A stretch of 64,000 nucleotides of DNA from NCBI RefSeq assembly GCF_002019605.1, contig NZ_KV917368.1:5219885-5283884 (forward strand), in the 5' to 3' direction. Positions 54,039 to 62,607 of the stretch are shown in pieces. The notes below the pieces were generated by a model. It saw nothing but the letters and a program-made list of their open reading frames with translations, ran no database searches and had not been told where the DNA came from. Every line of letters starts with the position of its first letter. Position 1 is the first letter of the stretch. Position numbers and translations under genes: made by a program. The stretch comes from Alkalihalobacterium alkalinitrilicum. Its GTDB lineage: Bacteria; Bacillota; Bacilli; Bacillales; Bacillaceae_F.

Positions 54039-54335
54039 ATGAATTTGTTTGAGCGTTTATACGACGAGCAAGAAAATGTGAAAGTACAATTTATTGGGTT
54101 TACTACTGACGATGTTCGTTATGATTTTGGCATTGTCTATACAAACATGTTCTTTGGTAAACCTCTTGTGGTTTGCATGCAAACGGGCCGATCTGGACTA
54201 CTTTGTGCTGATGATGTTAAGAATGTAGACCACATTCAAAAAGTGTTTCATATTAGATCTGCTAAAGAAGCAGAAGATTTAGCGACGTTTTTTGAACAAA
54301 CGTTGCCGACAATGCCATTGGAGCCGCAATATTAA
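54039..54335 (+). CDS. DUF3055 / SAV0927-like family protein
   Basis: 98 residues. ERLYDEQENVKVQFIGFTTDDVRYDFGIVYTNMFFGKPLVVCMQTGRS with SGLLCADDVKNVDHIQKVFHI matches the DUF3055 family common in Bacillales and Staphylococcus. Function unknown; cytoplasmic. The two Cys are not in a CxxC arrangement. TTGGAGGTGG precedes the ATG. The preceding 195 bases contain no gene, and a terminator follows. Confidence 0.78.
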   Translation: MNLFERLYDEQENVKVQFIGFTTDDVRYDFGIVYTNMFFGKPLVVCMQTGRSGLLCADDVKNVDHIQKVFHIRSAKEAEDLATFFEQTLPTMPLEPQY

Positions 54336-54368
54336 TAAGACATACTAATTAATATAATAGGTTCGATA

Positions 54369-54408
54369 AGAGAGGCTGGCAAAAATAGTGCCGGCCTCTT
54401 AATAATTT
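54369..54408 (+). terminator. Terminator of the DUF3055 gene
   Basis: AAGAGGCTGGCA at 54370-54381 pairs with TGCCGGCCTCTT at 54389-54400 (one G-U); the downstream tract is T/A-rich. Confidence 0.8.
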
Positions 54409-54474
54409 ATTAAGCGGTTCTTTCTTAAATAGTATAGTTGTTTGAAGTACATTAAACATAAAAAAATAAATGAA

Positions 54475-54485
54475 TGTGTCATACA
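54475..54485 (+). promoter_or_regulatory. CcpN operator site 1 of SR1
   Basis: TGTGTCATACA fits TRTGHYATAYW, the CcpN consensus as I remember it. It is part of a 14-base direct repeat ATGAATGTGTCATA (54470-54483, again at 54502-54515), spaced 32 bases, about three DNA turns. Confidence 0.7.
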
Positions 54486-54493
54486 AATTCGTA

Positions 54494-54522
54494 TTGACAA
54501 TATGAATGTGTCATATTATTAT
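54494..54522 (+). promoter_or_regulatory. SigA promoter of SR1
   Basis: TTGACA at 54494-54499 and TATTAT at 54517-54522 with a 17-base spacer. The second CcpN site lies in the spacer. Confidence 0.8.
54507..54517 (+). promoter_or_regulatory. CcpN operator site 2 of SR1
   Basis: TGTGTCATATT fits TRTGHYATAYW and lies between the -35 and -10 boxes, where bound repressor would contact RNA polymerase. Confidence 0.7.
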
Positions 54523-54586
54523 AAGTACATAGAGATTATAGAAAACGGTTACAAATACATGAATGAAAATAAAGGGGATGGAAATT

Positions 54587-54706
54587 GTGGGAATTATCGT
54601 ATGTCAGACTTGCAACACAACAATTGAACATTTCGAGGATGAAAAGGTAACGACTTTATACGCAAAATGCACAGGCTGTGCCAAATGTAAAGAAAAAGCA
54701 AAATAA
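54587..54706 (+). CDS. sr1P: SR1P-like peptide (GapA-binding), encoded within SR1
   Basis: 39 residues from GTG 54587: MGIIVCQTCNTTIEHFEDEK, then VTTLYAKCTGCAKCKEKAK. It parallels B. subtilis SR1P (start MGTIVCQDCN..I.FEDEK..VLY), the peptide that binds glyceraldehyde-3-phosphate dehydrogenase GapA and promotes its association with RNase J1. Cys pairs (CQTC, CTGCAKC) could form a small zinc knuckle. AAAGGGGA lies nine bases upstream. The longer ORF in another frame over the same bases is a shadow. rnjA, the partner nuclease, lies elsewhere in this window. Confidence 0.88.
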   Translation: MGIIVCQTCNTTIEHFEDEKVTTLYAKCTGCAKCKEKAK

Positions 54707-54718
54707 TATTAAATAATG

Positions 54719-54754
54719 AAATGAGGAACTCTGATAACAGAGTCCTCATTTTTT
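54719..54754 (+). terminator. Terminator of SR1
   Basis: ATGAGGA-A-CTCTG (54721-54733) pairs with CAGAG-TCCTCAT (54738-54749) around ATAA and runs into six T. Confidence 0.9.
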
Positions 54755-55025
54755 GTGTCTAACAAGTGTATCGATCGAAGAAGGAAACCTCCCAAGTTCC
54801 TCATTATTATAATAGATGACGATCGTTTGAGGCTCCCTCCCGTTTTTATCCCCGTATATCTAGAGTTAAGACTCAGACTTTCCAGCTTTGAGGAAATCGG
54901 GAATAATTAAATGAACAGAGACGTTGTTACCTCCTTAAAAACGTCTGTGGGACCCACGCCGTGTAGGCCCCTTAACTAATATTCAGTTGGTGATGAGGAA
55001 AACCCCTAGTGAATAAAGTTTCACT
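54755..55025. other. Structured intergenic region of unknown type between SR1 and speA
   Basis: 271 bases without an ORF. A hairpin ACAGA-GACGTT (54917-54927) / AACGTC-TGT (near 54939-54948) exposes TTACCTCCTTAA in its loop, which on the plus strand equals the 16S anti-Shine-Dalgarno sequence. Further CCTCCC segments are at 54789-54794 and 54835-54840. GGGACC-CAC-GCC-GTG-TAGGCCCC near 54950-54971 forms a second compact helix, and AATAAAGT-TTC-ACTTTATT at the speA stop a third. No known riboswitch or RNA family was recognised. It may be part of the speA 3' UTR or an independent RNA. Confidence 0.4.
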
Positions 55026-56501
55026 TTATTGTATTGGTCTTCTTTCTTTGATTACGCGAATTTGTTTAAAAGATGAGTCCTCAGGACCTTGTACTGGTAA
55101 ACCAGCTTGAAGATTTTCATTAATATAATCAATATTTTCATCGGTAATTACTTCCCCTGGAATAAGAATTGGGATCCCTGGCGGATATACCATCACGAAT
55201 TCAGCGATAATTCTTCCTGCAGAATATTCAAAAGGTATAACTTCGGTTTCTGAATAAAAAGCATCACGAGGTGTTAGAGCAAGTGTAGGACTATTTGGAA
55301 CATAGACATAAGCGGTTTCTCTTTCTGCAATTTTTTCTTGATGAATTTCAGATAATTCACGTAAAGCATGAATGAGCGCTGACGTTTCCTTTTCTGTGTC
55401 ACCGAAAGTGATGATACACAAGATGTTATATAAATCAGAAAGTTCAACTTCAATGTTATGTTGCTCGCGTAACCATACCTCAACTTCGTATCCTGTAATT
55501 CCTAAATCTTTAATTGAAATAATTAATTTGGTTGGGTCATAATCATGAGCAGCTTTTGAGCCTAATATTTCTCTTCCTACACAATACATTCCAGGAATTG
55601 TATTAATATCTTTTCGTGTATTTTGTGCTAATTGAATAGAATTTTCAATCATTGCTTTTCCAACAGTTGCTAATTGTTTACGAGCAACATCAAGAGAAGA
55701 AAGTAATAAATAAGATGTTGACGTTGTTGTTAACATACTAATAATAGCTTGCACTCGTTTAGGGGACACGAGCCCTTCTTTTACATTAAGAACAGAACTT
55801 TGTGTCATTGAACCGCCAAGTTTATGGACGCTAGTCGCTGCCATATCAGCACCTGCTTGCATCGCGGATAAAGGTAACTCATCATGAAAGTGAATGTGAA
55901 CCCCGTGGGCTTCATCTACAAGTACAGGAATGTTAAATCGGTGTGCGATGTTTACAATTTCTTTTAAATTAGCAGATACGCCAAAGTACGTTGGATTAAT
56001 TACGAGTAATCCTTTTGCATCTGGATGTTGTCTCAATGCTTTTTCTACTGATTGGGTAGTAATGCCATGGGAAATGCCTAAATGCTTGTCAATTTCAGGA
56101 TGAATAAAGATTGGGTTAGCTCCTGAAAAAATAATGGCAGACATGATTGATTTATGAACATTCCGCGGTACGATAATTTTATCTCCAGGTCCACACACAC
56201 TCATAATCATTGTCATAATTGCCCCACTTGTACCTTGAACAGAAAAGAAAGTGTGGTCAGCACCAAATGCTTCTGCAGCAAGTTCTTGAGCCTCTTTAAT
56301 AATTCCATGTGGGTGATGTAAATCATCTAGTGGTCCGATATTTATTAAGTCTATCGATAAGGCATTTAAACCTATAAACTCTCTAAATTCTGGGTCGATT
56401 CCATTTCCTTTTTTATGGCCAGGAATATGAAATTGAATAGGGTCTTTTTTAGCGTGATTTTTTACTCCTGAATAAAGGGGAGTTAAATGTTGTTGCGACA
56501 A
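55026..56501 (-). CDS. speA: Arginine decarboxylase (Orn/Lys/Arg decarboxylase family)
   Basis: 491 residues, fold type I PLP decarboxylase. PGHKKGNGIDPEF, FFSVQGTSGAIMTMIM, VLVDEAHGVHIHF and the Schiff-base Lys in ATSVHKLGGSMTQS are all present, with the C-terminal PPGIPILIPGE. It closely resembles B. subtilis SpeA, which makes agmatine for spermidine synthesis. The start is placed at TTG 56501 (MSQQHLTPLYSG, matching the SpeA N-terminus), six bases after GAGGTG; GTG 56510 is part of that site. The gene is on the minus strand, facing SR1. Confidence 0.94.
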   Translation of the reverse strand: MSQQHLTPLYSGVKNHAKKDPIQFHIPGHKKGNGIDPEFREFIGLNALSIDLINIGPLDDLHHPHGIIKEAQELAAEAFGADHTFFSVQGTSGAIMTMIMSVCGPGDKIIVPRNVHKSIMSAIIFSGANPIFIHPEIDKHLGISHGITTQSVEKALRQHPDAKGLLVINPTYFGVSANLKEIVNIAHRFNIPVLVDEAHGVHIHFHDELPLSAMQAGADMAATSVHKLGGSMTQSSVLNVKEGLVSPKRVQAIISMLTTTSTSYLLLSSLDVARKQLATVGKAMIENSIQLAQNTRKDINTIPGMYCVGREILGSKAAHDYDPTKLIISIKDLGITGYEVEVWLREQHNIEVELSDLYNILCIITFGDTEKETSALIHALRELSEIHQEKIAERETAYVYVPNSPTLALTPRDAFYSETEVIPFEYSAGRIIAEFVMVYPPGIPILIPGEVITDENIDYINENLQAGLPVQGPEDSSFKQIRVIKERRPIQ

Positions 56502-56751
56502 CCGATTCACCTCTTCTATCTTCTAATTGCAAGTTGTCACCTTGCACATAAAACAAGATTGAGTATATCAAAAATCAAGTGAAAATCAATCAAAATTTTA
56601 CGTTTTTCATCAATGGTTATCGATATTTTTTGTAGGGTTTTCCAAAGTGCGTGTCGAAATAAAAAGAGACGGCTTTTATTATTCAATTTGATCAATTCTA
56701 TATTAGTTTGTTTATTGGAAGAAATGATATACAACATAAGGAGGAATTCAG

Positions 56752-57711
56752 GTGAATTGGGAAACGAAAGTAACAAAGATGCTAAATATTAAATACCCCA
56801 TTATTCAAGGTGGATTAGCCTATTTAGCATATTCGGATTTGGCAGCAGCAGTATCAAACGCAGGTGGTCTAGGTCAAATAACAGCAATGTCTCTAAGTAC
56901 TCCAGAAGAGTTAAGAAAAGAAATTCAATCGGTAAAAAAGAAAACTGACCTTCCATTTGGAGTGAATTATGCGATTGGTCAGCATGGAAGACCATTTGAA
57001 CATATGTTGGAAGTTGCCATAGAAGAAGAAGTGCCTGTAATTACAATGACAGGTGGTAATCCTGCACCCATTTTTGATATGCTTAAAGGAACGAATACAA
57101 AGAAGCTCGTTTTAGTTGCTGCAAGAAGACAGGCTGAAAAAGCGGAAGAGCTTGGTGCAGATGCAGTAATGGTAGTTGGACAAGAAGGTGGTGGACACCT
57201 TGGAAGGTCTGATACAGGTACGATGGTCCTTATTCCACAAGTTGTAGATTCTGTGTCTATACCTGTAATTGCTTCAGGCGGGATTGGTGATGGTAAAGGA
57301 ATGATGGCTGCACTTGCTTTAGGGGCAGAAGGAATTGAAATGGGAACACGTTTTATTGCGACAGAAGAATGTATTCATGCACATGAAGTCTATAAACAAA
57401 GACTCGTTGAAGCTAGTGAAATGGATACGGTAGTGATTAAGCGCTCAATCGGTGCGCCAGCAAGGGCAATAAAAAATGAATGGACCGATAAAATCCTTCA
57501 AGCCGAAGAAGTAACGCCAACATATGAAGCAATAAAAAACTATATTAGTGGAGAAGCTAATATGAAGTATATCTATGAGGGCAAGGAGTCTGAAGGCTTT
57601 GCTTGGGCTGGACAAGTAATGGGGAGAATTAAAGATGTACCATCTGTTCAAGAACTATTTGATCGCATGATGAAAGAAGGAGAAGACATTCGATCGAAAT
57701 GGAGCAAATAA
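56752..57711 (+). CDS. Nitronate monooxygenase / FabK-like enoyl-ACP reductase family flavoprotein
   Basis: 319 residues, FMN-binding TIM barrel. PIIQGGLAYLAYSDLAAAVSNAGGLGQI at the N-terminus, VVGQEGGGHLGR (active-site His of the nitronate monooxygenase/FabK group, near 148) and VIASGGIGDGKGMMAALALGAEGIEMGTRFI (phosphate-binding) are typical. FabK reductases use the same scaffold, and the sequence alone does not decide between detoxification of alkyl nitronates and enoyl-ACP reduction. GGAGG precedes GTG 56752. It is 25 bases before yktA and may be co-transcribed. This gene is not at this position in B. subtilis as I remember it. Confidence 0.85.
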   Translation: MNWETKVTKMLNIKYPIIQGGLAYLAYSDLAAAVSNAGGLGQITAMSLSTPEELRKEIQSVKKKTDLPFGVNYAIGQHGRPFEHMLEVAIEEEVPVITMTGGNPAPIFDMLKGTNTKKLVLVAARRQAEKAEELGADAVMVVGQEGGGHLGRSDTGTMVLIPQVVDSVSIPVIASGGIGDGKGMMAALALGAEGIEMGTRFIATEECIHAHEVYKQRLVEASEMDTVVIKRSIGAPARAIKNEWTDKILQAEEVTPTYEAIKNYISGEANMKYIYEGKESEGFAWAGQVMGRIKDVPSVQELFDRMMKEGEDIRSKWSK

Positions 57712-57736
57712 CCTTAAAAAAGGGTGAATTATTAAT

Positions 57737-58000
57737 ATGGATATGCCAATGTCCTTAGATTGGAGTAAAGAAGAGGTAATTGATATTATGGCTTTCTTTC
57801 AAGCGGTCGAAGACGCTCACGGAAGTGGAGTAGAACGAGCAAAATTATTATCACTATACCGGCGCTTTAAGGAGATTGTTCCTTCAAAGAGCGAAGAGAA
57901 ACAGCTATTTAAACAATATGAGCGAGAGTCTAGGGTTTCTTGCTATCATGTAATAAAAAAAGCAAAAGAAAATGAAGAGAATCCAAAAATAAAAATGTAA
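57737..58000 (+). CDS. yktA: UPF0223 family protein YktA
   Basis: 87 residues. [71 protein letters not shown] is a clear UPF0223 sequence, a small helical bundle of unknown function. AAGGGTGA precedes the ATG at somewhat long spacing; ATG 57743 is an alternative. By gene order it is yktA. It ends at a bidirectional terminator. Confidence 0.9.
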   Translation: MDMPMSLDWSKEEVIDIMAFFQAVEDAHGSGVERAKLLSLYRRFKEIVPSKSEEKQLFKQYERESRVSCYHVIKKAKENEENPKIKM

Positions 58001-58008
58001 AGAAAAAT

Positions 58009-58038
58009 ATAAAAGCCAAGCGTTTGCTTGGCTTTTAT
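58009..58038. terminator. Bidirectional terminator between yktA and yktB
   Basis: AAAAGCCAAGC and GCTTGGCTTTT pair perfectly around GTTT, with A run and T run on the two sides. Confidence 0.9.
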
Positions 58039-58065
58039 AAATGTTCTAAACACACATCGTATAGT

Positions 58066-58692
58066 CTATTTGTGAACAGGGGTAGTTAATCGATAAAGTG
58101 GTGAGAGTGTTGTAAATGTCTTATTTATTTTTTGAATTAGTTTTTCGCCGTCTGAGATGACTGGATCATTTCGATCAATATGTATTCCACATAAAATTTC
58201 AGCTTTTTTAACATCACGTAGGCGTTCAAATAACGCTTGTAAATCAGCTTCTCTATGAGAGGTTGCTTCAGGTTTTGTATGATCGCCAGACCAAACAAAA
58301 TGATCAGGTATTTGTTGTTGGACGTTTTTTATTTCTGATAATAATTGCTCAGCAAATTGTTGCTTGATTGGGCATTCGTAAATAACAGCAAACCAGACAA
58401 ATAAATGCGTCTCAAACAAGCCAATTTGAAAATGAGGGAGCATTTTATACCCTCGATTGCTATTTGCAATTGCGACCCAAGTGTCTTTCGGTGGGTTTAC
58501 TTTTCTTCTTGCATGTTTTGCGACATGATAAAACATTTCATCACCAACTAATGATGATAAAGTCGGTGCAAAATGATGACCTAATGCTTCTAGTTTAGGA
58601 CGAATTTTCTCCTTTAGTTGATCCATTCGAGGTTCTAATCCTTCAATTATAAAAACATCAAAGTCTTCTTGGGTAAATCCAGTAAATGACAT
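58066..58692 (-). CDS. yktB: DUF1054 family protein YktB
   Basis: 208 residues. [86 protein letters not shown] is the conserved DUF1054 N-terminal half. The family is restricted to Firmicutes, and function is unknown. ATG 58692 with AAGGTGA upstream is preferred; the frame is open to TTG 58707. Convergent with yktA as in B. subtilis order. Confidence 0.9.
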   Translation of the reverse strand: MSFTGFTQEDFDVFIIEGLEPRMDQLKEKIRPKLEALGHHFAPTLSSLVGDEMFYHVAKHARRKVNPPKDTWVAIANSNRGYKMLPHFQIGLFETHLFVWFAVIYECPIKQQFAEQLLSEIKNVQQQIPDHFVWSGDHTKPEATSHREADLQALFERLRDVKKAEILCGIHIDRNDPVISDGEKLIQKINKTFTTLSPLYRLTTPVHK

Positions 58693-58867
58693 ACAAATCA
58701 CCTTCAAAGTTATTTTTTCATTAGTTTACCACAAATATTAAATCGGTTGTGCCATTTTGCAGTGTACCCTCATATGCTATAATAACAAATCAATAATCTG
58801 AAAATTCGGTTAAATCATTTTTGGACCCGGTTTAAAATTAATGGAATTTTAAGGGGTGTGTGTTTCT

Positions 58868-59056
58868 ATGGAACAAGTAATCCAAGCGTTCAAACGAAGG
58901 GATGCAGAAAAAAGAATCCCAGTCCTCCGTCTAGAAATTGATTATGAGTTAGCAACTCTTCACGATGCAATGTTAGTAGAAGATTTAGAGGTAATAAACA
59001 AATGCAAGAGTAAGCTGAAAAAACTTAGTCAAGAATTACTATTATTAGAAGCGTAA
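58868..59056 (+). CDS. Small hypothetical protein, YkzI-like by position
   Basis: 62 residues: EQVIQAFKRRDAEKRIPVLRLEIDYELATLHDAMLVEDLEVINKCKSKLKKLSQELLLLEA, wholly helical and charged, with two antiparallel-looking helices. It lies between yktB and suhB where B. subtilis has ykzI, but sequence identity was not checked. ATG 58868 has AAGGGGTG with good spacing. Function unknown. Confidence 0.7.
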   Translation: MEQVIQAFKRRDAEKRIPVLRLEIDYELATLHDAMLVEDLEVINKCKSKLKKLSQELLLLEA

Positions 59057-59067
59057 ACAATCATAGT

Positions 59068-59097
59068 AGTGCGGATCGATACGGTCCGTACTTTTTT
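59068..59097 (+). terminator. Terminator of the ykzI-like gene
   Basis: AGTGCGGATCG and CGGTCCGTACT pair over 11 positions (two G-U) around ATA and run into T residues. Confidence 0.82.
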
Positions 59098-59342
59098 GTG
59101 TTTTATATTGATATTCTTTAAAGGGTTAAAGTAACATTGTTTATTTTTAATATCTGTAATTTAGAATTTAGTCGTTGACTCTTTGAACTATGTATACGTT
59201 TTCTATCGTGTTCATCCATACCTAATTATAGTATTCTTAATCTTTAGAATTTGTTCATGAATTTTGCCTTTTCTTGAAATGATTATTTGTGTCATAATAA
59301 AATGAGTTTACTTGCTGTAGTCAAATAGGGGGTCTATTTTTA

Positions 59343-60152
59343 ATGAATGAATATGATTGGCATAAAATAAAGGAATTGGCGATCACATGGGTAAAGGAAG
59401 CAAGTAATCAATTAAAGGCATCATTAGAAGAAACAATACATGTTGAAACAAAGTCTAGCCCTGATGATCTTGTTACTGAAATGGACCGTAAAATAGAACA
59501 ATATTTCCTTCAAAAAATTCAAATGAACTTTCCGAATCATGCCTTTCTAGGAGAAGAGGGTATTAGTAGTGAGGAATTTGATAATCGTGATACAATCTGG
59601 ATTATTGATCCCATTGATGGGACGACGAACTTCGTTCATCAACAATATAATTTTGCTATCTGTGTCGCCGTTTACCATAAAGGGGAAGGGAAGGTCGGTA
59701 TCATTTATGATGTCATGAATGATGAGTTGTTTCATGCAGTGGCAGGGCAAGGTGCATTTAGAAATGAAGAGCGATTAGAATCTTTAGCCCCTGTGAAGGT
59801 GGACAAAGCAATTATTGGACTGAATGCGCGATGGCTTCTATATAAAGGTAAAGCGTTTCAACCTATAGTTGTCGATTTAGTCCGACAAGTTAGAGGGGTT
59901 CGCTCCTACGGTTCTGCTGCTTTGGAAATGGCATATGTAGCATCTGGACGCTTGGACGGTTATATTAGTTTGAGATTATCCCCTTGGGATTTTGCGGCTG
60001 CCCTCGTCTTACTTAATGAAGTAGGTGGATGTTATTCTACTTTTTATGGTGAGCCTTTAGCTATCTTAAAAGCAAGTTCAGTATTTGTAGGTAAACCGCA
60101 ATTTCATGACGTTGTCATACGTAAATTTGTACAAAAAGAATTAAATTCATGA
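59343..60152 (+). CDS. suhB: Inositol monophosphatase family protein (SuhB/YktC)
   Basis: 269 residues. Metal-binding motifs are complete: GEEG (near 71), WIIDPIDGTTNFVHQ (near 85-99) and SPWDFAAALVLLNEVGG (near 213), so Mg-dependent phosphatase activity is expected. The N-terminal KSSPDDLVTEMDRKIEQYF carries the threshold region. Substrate could be myo-inositol-1-phosphate, NADP or 3'-phosphoadenosine compounds; B. subtilis YktC has inositol monophosphatase activity as I recall. GGGGG precedes the ATG. The 245 bases upstream hold its promoter, not resolved. Confidence 0.9.
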   Translation: MNEYDWHKIKELAITWVKEASNQLKASLEETIHVETKSSPDDLVTEMDRKIEQYFLQKIQMNFPNHAFLGEEGISSEEFDNRDTIWIIDPIDGTTNFVHQQYNFAICVAVYHKGEGKVGIIYDVMNDELFHAVAGQGAFRNEERLESLAPVKVDKAIIGLNARWLLYKGKAFQPIVVDLVRQVRGVRSYGSAALEMAYVASGRLDGYISLRLSPWDFAAALVLLNEVGGCYSTFYGEPLAILKASSVFVGKPQFHDVVIRKFVQKELNS

Positions 60153-60283
60153 AATTAGGATGTGTTAGTCCTTATGATATTGTACCTACCTATGGCAACC
60201 GTATTAAACTGCACGGAATAATACATACCGAGTAGAAAATGGACGTAATTGGTGTGTTTGTGTAACATCGGCAAGTAAAAATG

Positions 60284-60326
60284 AAAAAAAGTCGGTAGAG
60301 TTTATGATACTCTACCGACCCTTTTT
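60284..60326. terminator. Bidirectional terminator between suhB and ylaF
   Basis: GTCGGTAGAGT (60291-60301) and ACTCTACCGAC (60309-60319) form a perfect 11-bp stem, with an A run on one side and a T run on the other. Confidence 0.9.
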
Positions 60327-60510
60327 ATATTTCTTCGGTTTCTCTAAGTTTCTTTTTTAGTGAGAAACCAATTCCGCAAGCAGCTGTAATGCCAATTAGT
60401 GAAAGTAAGCCGATAAAAATACTACGTTCAGCGATTGCAACACCTATAGCCATAATACCGATCACGGTTACAATAGCAAGCGTTAAAAAAAGTACGTTTT
60501 CTTTTTTCAC
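60325..60510 (-). CDS. ylaF: YlaF family small membrane protein
   Basis: 61 residues with two membrane segments (about 7-25 and 30-48) and short charged ends (KKENV, KKKLRETEEI), matching the YlaF (DUF5325) family. Function unknown. The start is GTG 60510 with GGGGGAAAT upstream. Divergent from typA, the same neighbour as in B. subtilis. Confidence 0.85.
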   Translation of the reverse strand: MKKENVLFLTLAIVTVIGIMAIGVAIAERSIFIGLLSLIGITAACGIGFSLKKKLRETEEI

Positions 60511-60673
60511 TCTATTTCCCCCTGATTTATTTAATCAATTCATAAGTAATTCTATTTTACCTTGAATTGGACAAAAGAAAAAGGCAAAGAATATGACAAT
60601 ATAGTTAAACATCATCGAAATAGTGGAATATTTATATATATTTCATGATAAGTTATCTCTTAATTTTAATTTG

Positions 60674-60682
60674 TGATATAAT
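60674..60682 (+). promoter_or_regulatory. Candidate extended -10 promoter of typA
   Basis: TGATATAAT is a full extended -10 element; the -35 region 17 bases upstream is poor. It lies 46 bases before the typA ATG. Confidence 0.5.
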
Positions 60683-60728
60683 TAGACAGTTATATTAACC
60701 TGTAAAAGGATAGGAGCGTTTATTTAGA

Positions 60729-62570
60729 ATGAAATTACGTGAAGATATTAGAAATATAGCCATTATTGCCCACGTTGACCATGGAAAAACGACGTTAGTA
60801 GACCAACTACTAAAACAATCAGGAACTTTCCGCGAAAATGAACAAGTTGACGAGAGAGCAATGGATTCAAATGCCATTGAAAAAGAGAGAGGCATTACGA
60901 TTTTAGCAAAAAATACAGCGATTAATTACAATGACAAGCGAATTAATATTTTAGATACACCTGGTCACGCTGACTTCGGTGGTGAAGTTGAACGTATTAT
61001 GAAGATGGTAGACAGTGTCTTATTGGTGGTCGACGCTTATGAAGGTACGATGCCACAAACAAGATTTGTTTTAAAAAAAGCATTAGAGCAAAAGTTAAGT
61101 CCGATTGTAGTTGTGAACAAAATTGATAAACCTTCTGCTCGTCCAGTAGAAGTCGTTGATGAAGTTGTTGACTTACTAATCGACTTAGGGGCAGATGAAG
61201 ATCAATTAGAATTCCCTGTTGTTTATGCTTCTGCTATTAATGGAACAGCTAGTGAAAATGCAGAGCAGCAAGATGAAGATATGACTTCTTTATTTAATGC
61301 AATAATAGAACATACGCCTGCTCCTGTTGATAATAGTGATGAACCGCTTCAATTTCAAGTAACGATGCTTGACTATAGTGACTACTTAGGTCGTATCGGA
61401 ATTGGGCGAGTTTTCCGTGGAACGATGGAGGTCGGTCATCAAGTAGCATTAATGAAACTAGATGGATCAGTTAAACAATTCCGAGTAACAAAAATCTTTG
61501 GTTTCTTAGGCTTAAAAAGAATCGAAATCCAAAAAGCAAAAGCTGGAGATTTAATCGCTGTTTCGGGAATGGAAGAAATTAATGTTGGTGAAACAGTATG
61601 TCCTGTTGATAAACAAGAAGCGTTACCAATTTTACGAATTGATGAACCGACATTACAAATGACCTTCCTAGTTAACAACAGTCCGTTTGCGGGTCGTGAA
61701 GGAAAACATGTAACAAGTCGTAAGCTAGAAGAACGTTTGAAATCTCAGCTTGAAACAGATGTTAGTCTTCGTGTTGAAGATACAGATTCACCTGATGCAT
61801 GGACAGTTTCTGGTCGTGGTGAGCTTCACCTTTCCATATTAATTGAGAACATGCGTAGAGAAGGGTATGAATTGCAAGTATCGAAACCAGAAGTAATTAT
61901 TCGTGAAATTGACGGAGTGAAGAGTGAGCCAGTTGAACGAGTTCAAATTGATGTTCCAGACGAGTATACTGGTTCTGTTATGGAATCACTTGGAGCACGA
62001 AAAGGTGAAATGATCAATATGACGAATAGTGGCTCAGGTCAAGTTCGTTTAGAGTTCATGGTTCCTGCACGTGGTCTTATTGGGTATACGACTGAGTTTC
62101 TATCGCAAACGCGTGGTTATGGTATTATTAACCATTCATTTGATTCTTACCAACCTATGATTCAAGGTCAAGTTGGTGGTCGTCGTCAAGGCGTGCTCGT
62201 TTCTATGGAAACTGGAAAAGCGAGTCAATATGGAATTATGCAAGTTGAAGATCGTGGACAAATTTTCGTCGAACCAGCAACGGAAATTTATGAGGGTATG
62301 ATTGTTGGAGAACATAATCGTGAAAATGACATAACAGTTAACATTACAAAGGTGAAACAAGCAACAAATATCCGTTCTGCTAATAAAGAACAAACAGTGA
62401 GTATGAAGAAGCCGCGTATTTTATCATTAGAAGAAGCGCTTGAATATTTAAATGAAGATGAGTACTGTGAAATTACGCCAGAATCAATTCGCCTTCGTAA
62501 AAAGGTCTTAGATAAAAACGAACGGGAACGAATTATTAAAAAGAAGAAGTTGGCTAATCAGTCTAATTAA
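60729..62570 (+). CDS. typA: Translational GTPase TypA/BipA
   Basis: 613 residues, full length. G1 AHVDHGKT at 14-21, switch II DTPGHADFGGE, NKID and the later EF-G-like domains III and V (GRGELHLSILIENMRREGYELQVSKP), plus the BipA-specific C-terminal domain (RGLIGYTTEFLSQTRGYGI, then KKPRILSLEEALEYL). It binds the 70S ribosome and is needed for 50S assembly and growth under cold or other stress. AGGAGC precedes the ATG. Followed by ylaH in the same direction. Confidence 0.97.
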   Translation: MKLREDIRNIAIIAHVDHGKTTLVDQLLKQSGTFRENEQVDERAMDSNAIEKERGITILAKNTAINYNDKRINILDTPGHADFGGEVERIMKMVDSVLLVVDAYEGTMPQTRFVLKKALEQKLSPIVVVNKIDKPSARPVEVVDEVVDLLIDLGADEDQLEFPVVYASAINGTASENAEQQDEDMTSLFNAIIEHTPAPVDNSDEPLQFQVTMLDYSDYLGRIGIGRVFRGTMEVGHQVALMKLDGSVKQFRVTKIFGFLGLKRIEIQKAKAGDLIAVSGMEEINVGETVCPVDKQEALPILRIDEPTLQMTFLVNNSPFAGREGKHVTSRKLEERLKSQLETDVSLRVEDTDSPDAWTVSGRGELHLSILIENMRREGYELQVSKPEVIIREIDGVKSEPVERVQIDVPDEYTGSVMESLGARKGEMINMTNSGSGQVRLEFMVPARGLIGYTTEFLSQTRGYGIINHSFDSYQPMIQGQVGGRRQGVLVSMETGKASQYGIMQVEDRGQIFVEPATEIYEGMIVGEHNRENDITVNITKVKQATNIRSANKEQTVSMKKPRILSLEEALEYLNEDEYCEITPESIRLRKKVLDKNERERIIKKKKLANQSN

Positions 62571-62607
62571 ATAACATACTACTCATCTTGAAAGGGAGAG
62601 GATCAGT

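Larger units (their letters stand above)
54529..54754 (+). ncRNA. sr1: SR1-like dual-function small RNA
   Basis: From the predicted start near 54529 to the terminator at 54754 the RNA is about 225 nt, close to the roughly 205 nt of B. subtilis SR1. It encodes an SR1P-like peptide, is next to speA as in B. subtilis, and carries two CcpN-type sites on its promoter. SR1 of B. subtilis also base-pairs with ahrC mRNA; that pairing region was not checked here. The exact 5' end is inferred from the -10 box. Confidence 0.8.

Noticed and set aside
54442-54627. 61-codon ORF upstream of and overlapping SR1P
   Set aside because: It covers the SR1 promoter and CcpN sites and has no ribosome binding site. 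The SR1P frame explains the region.
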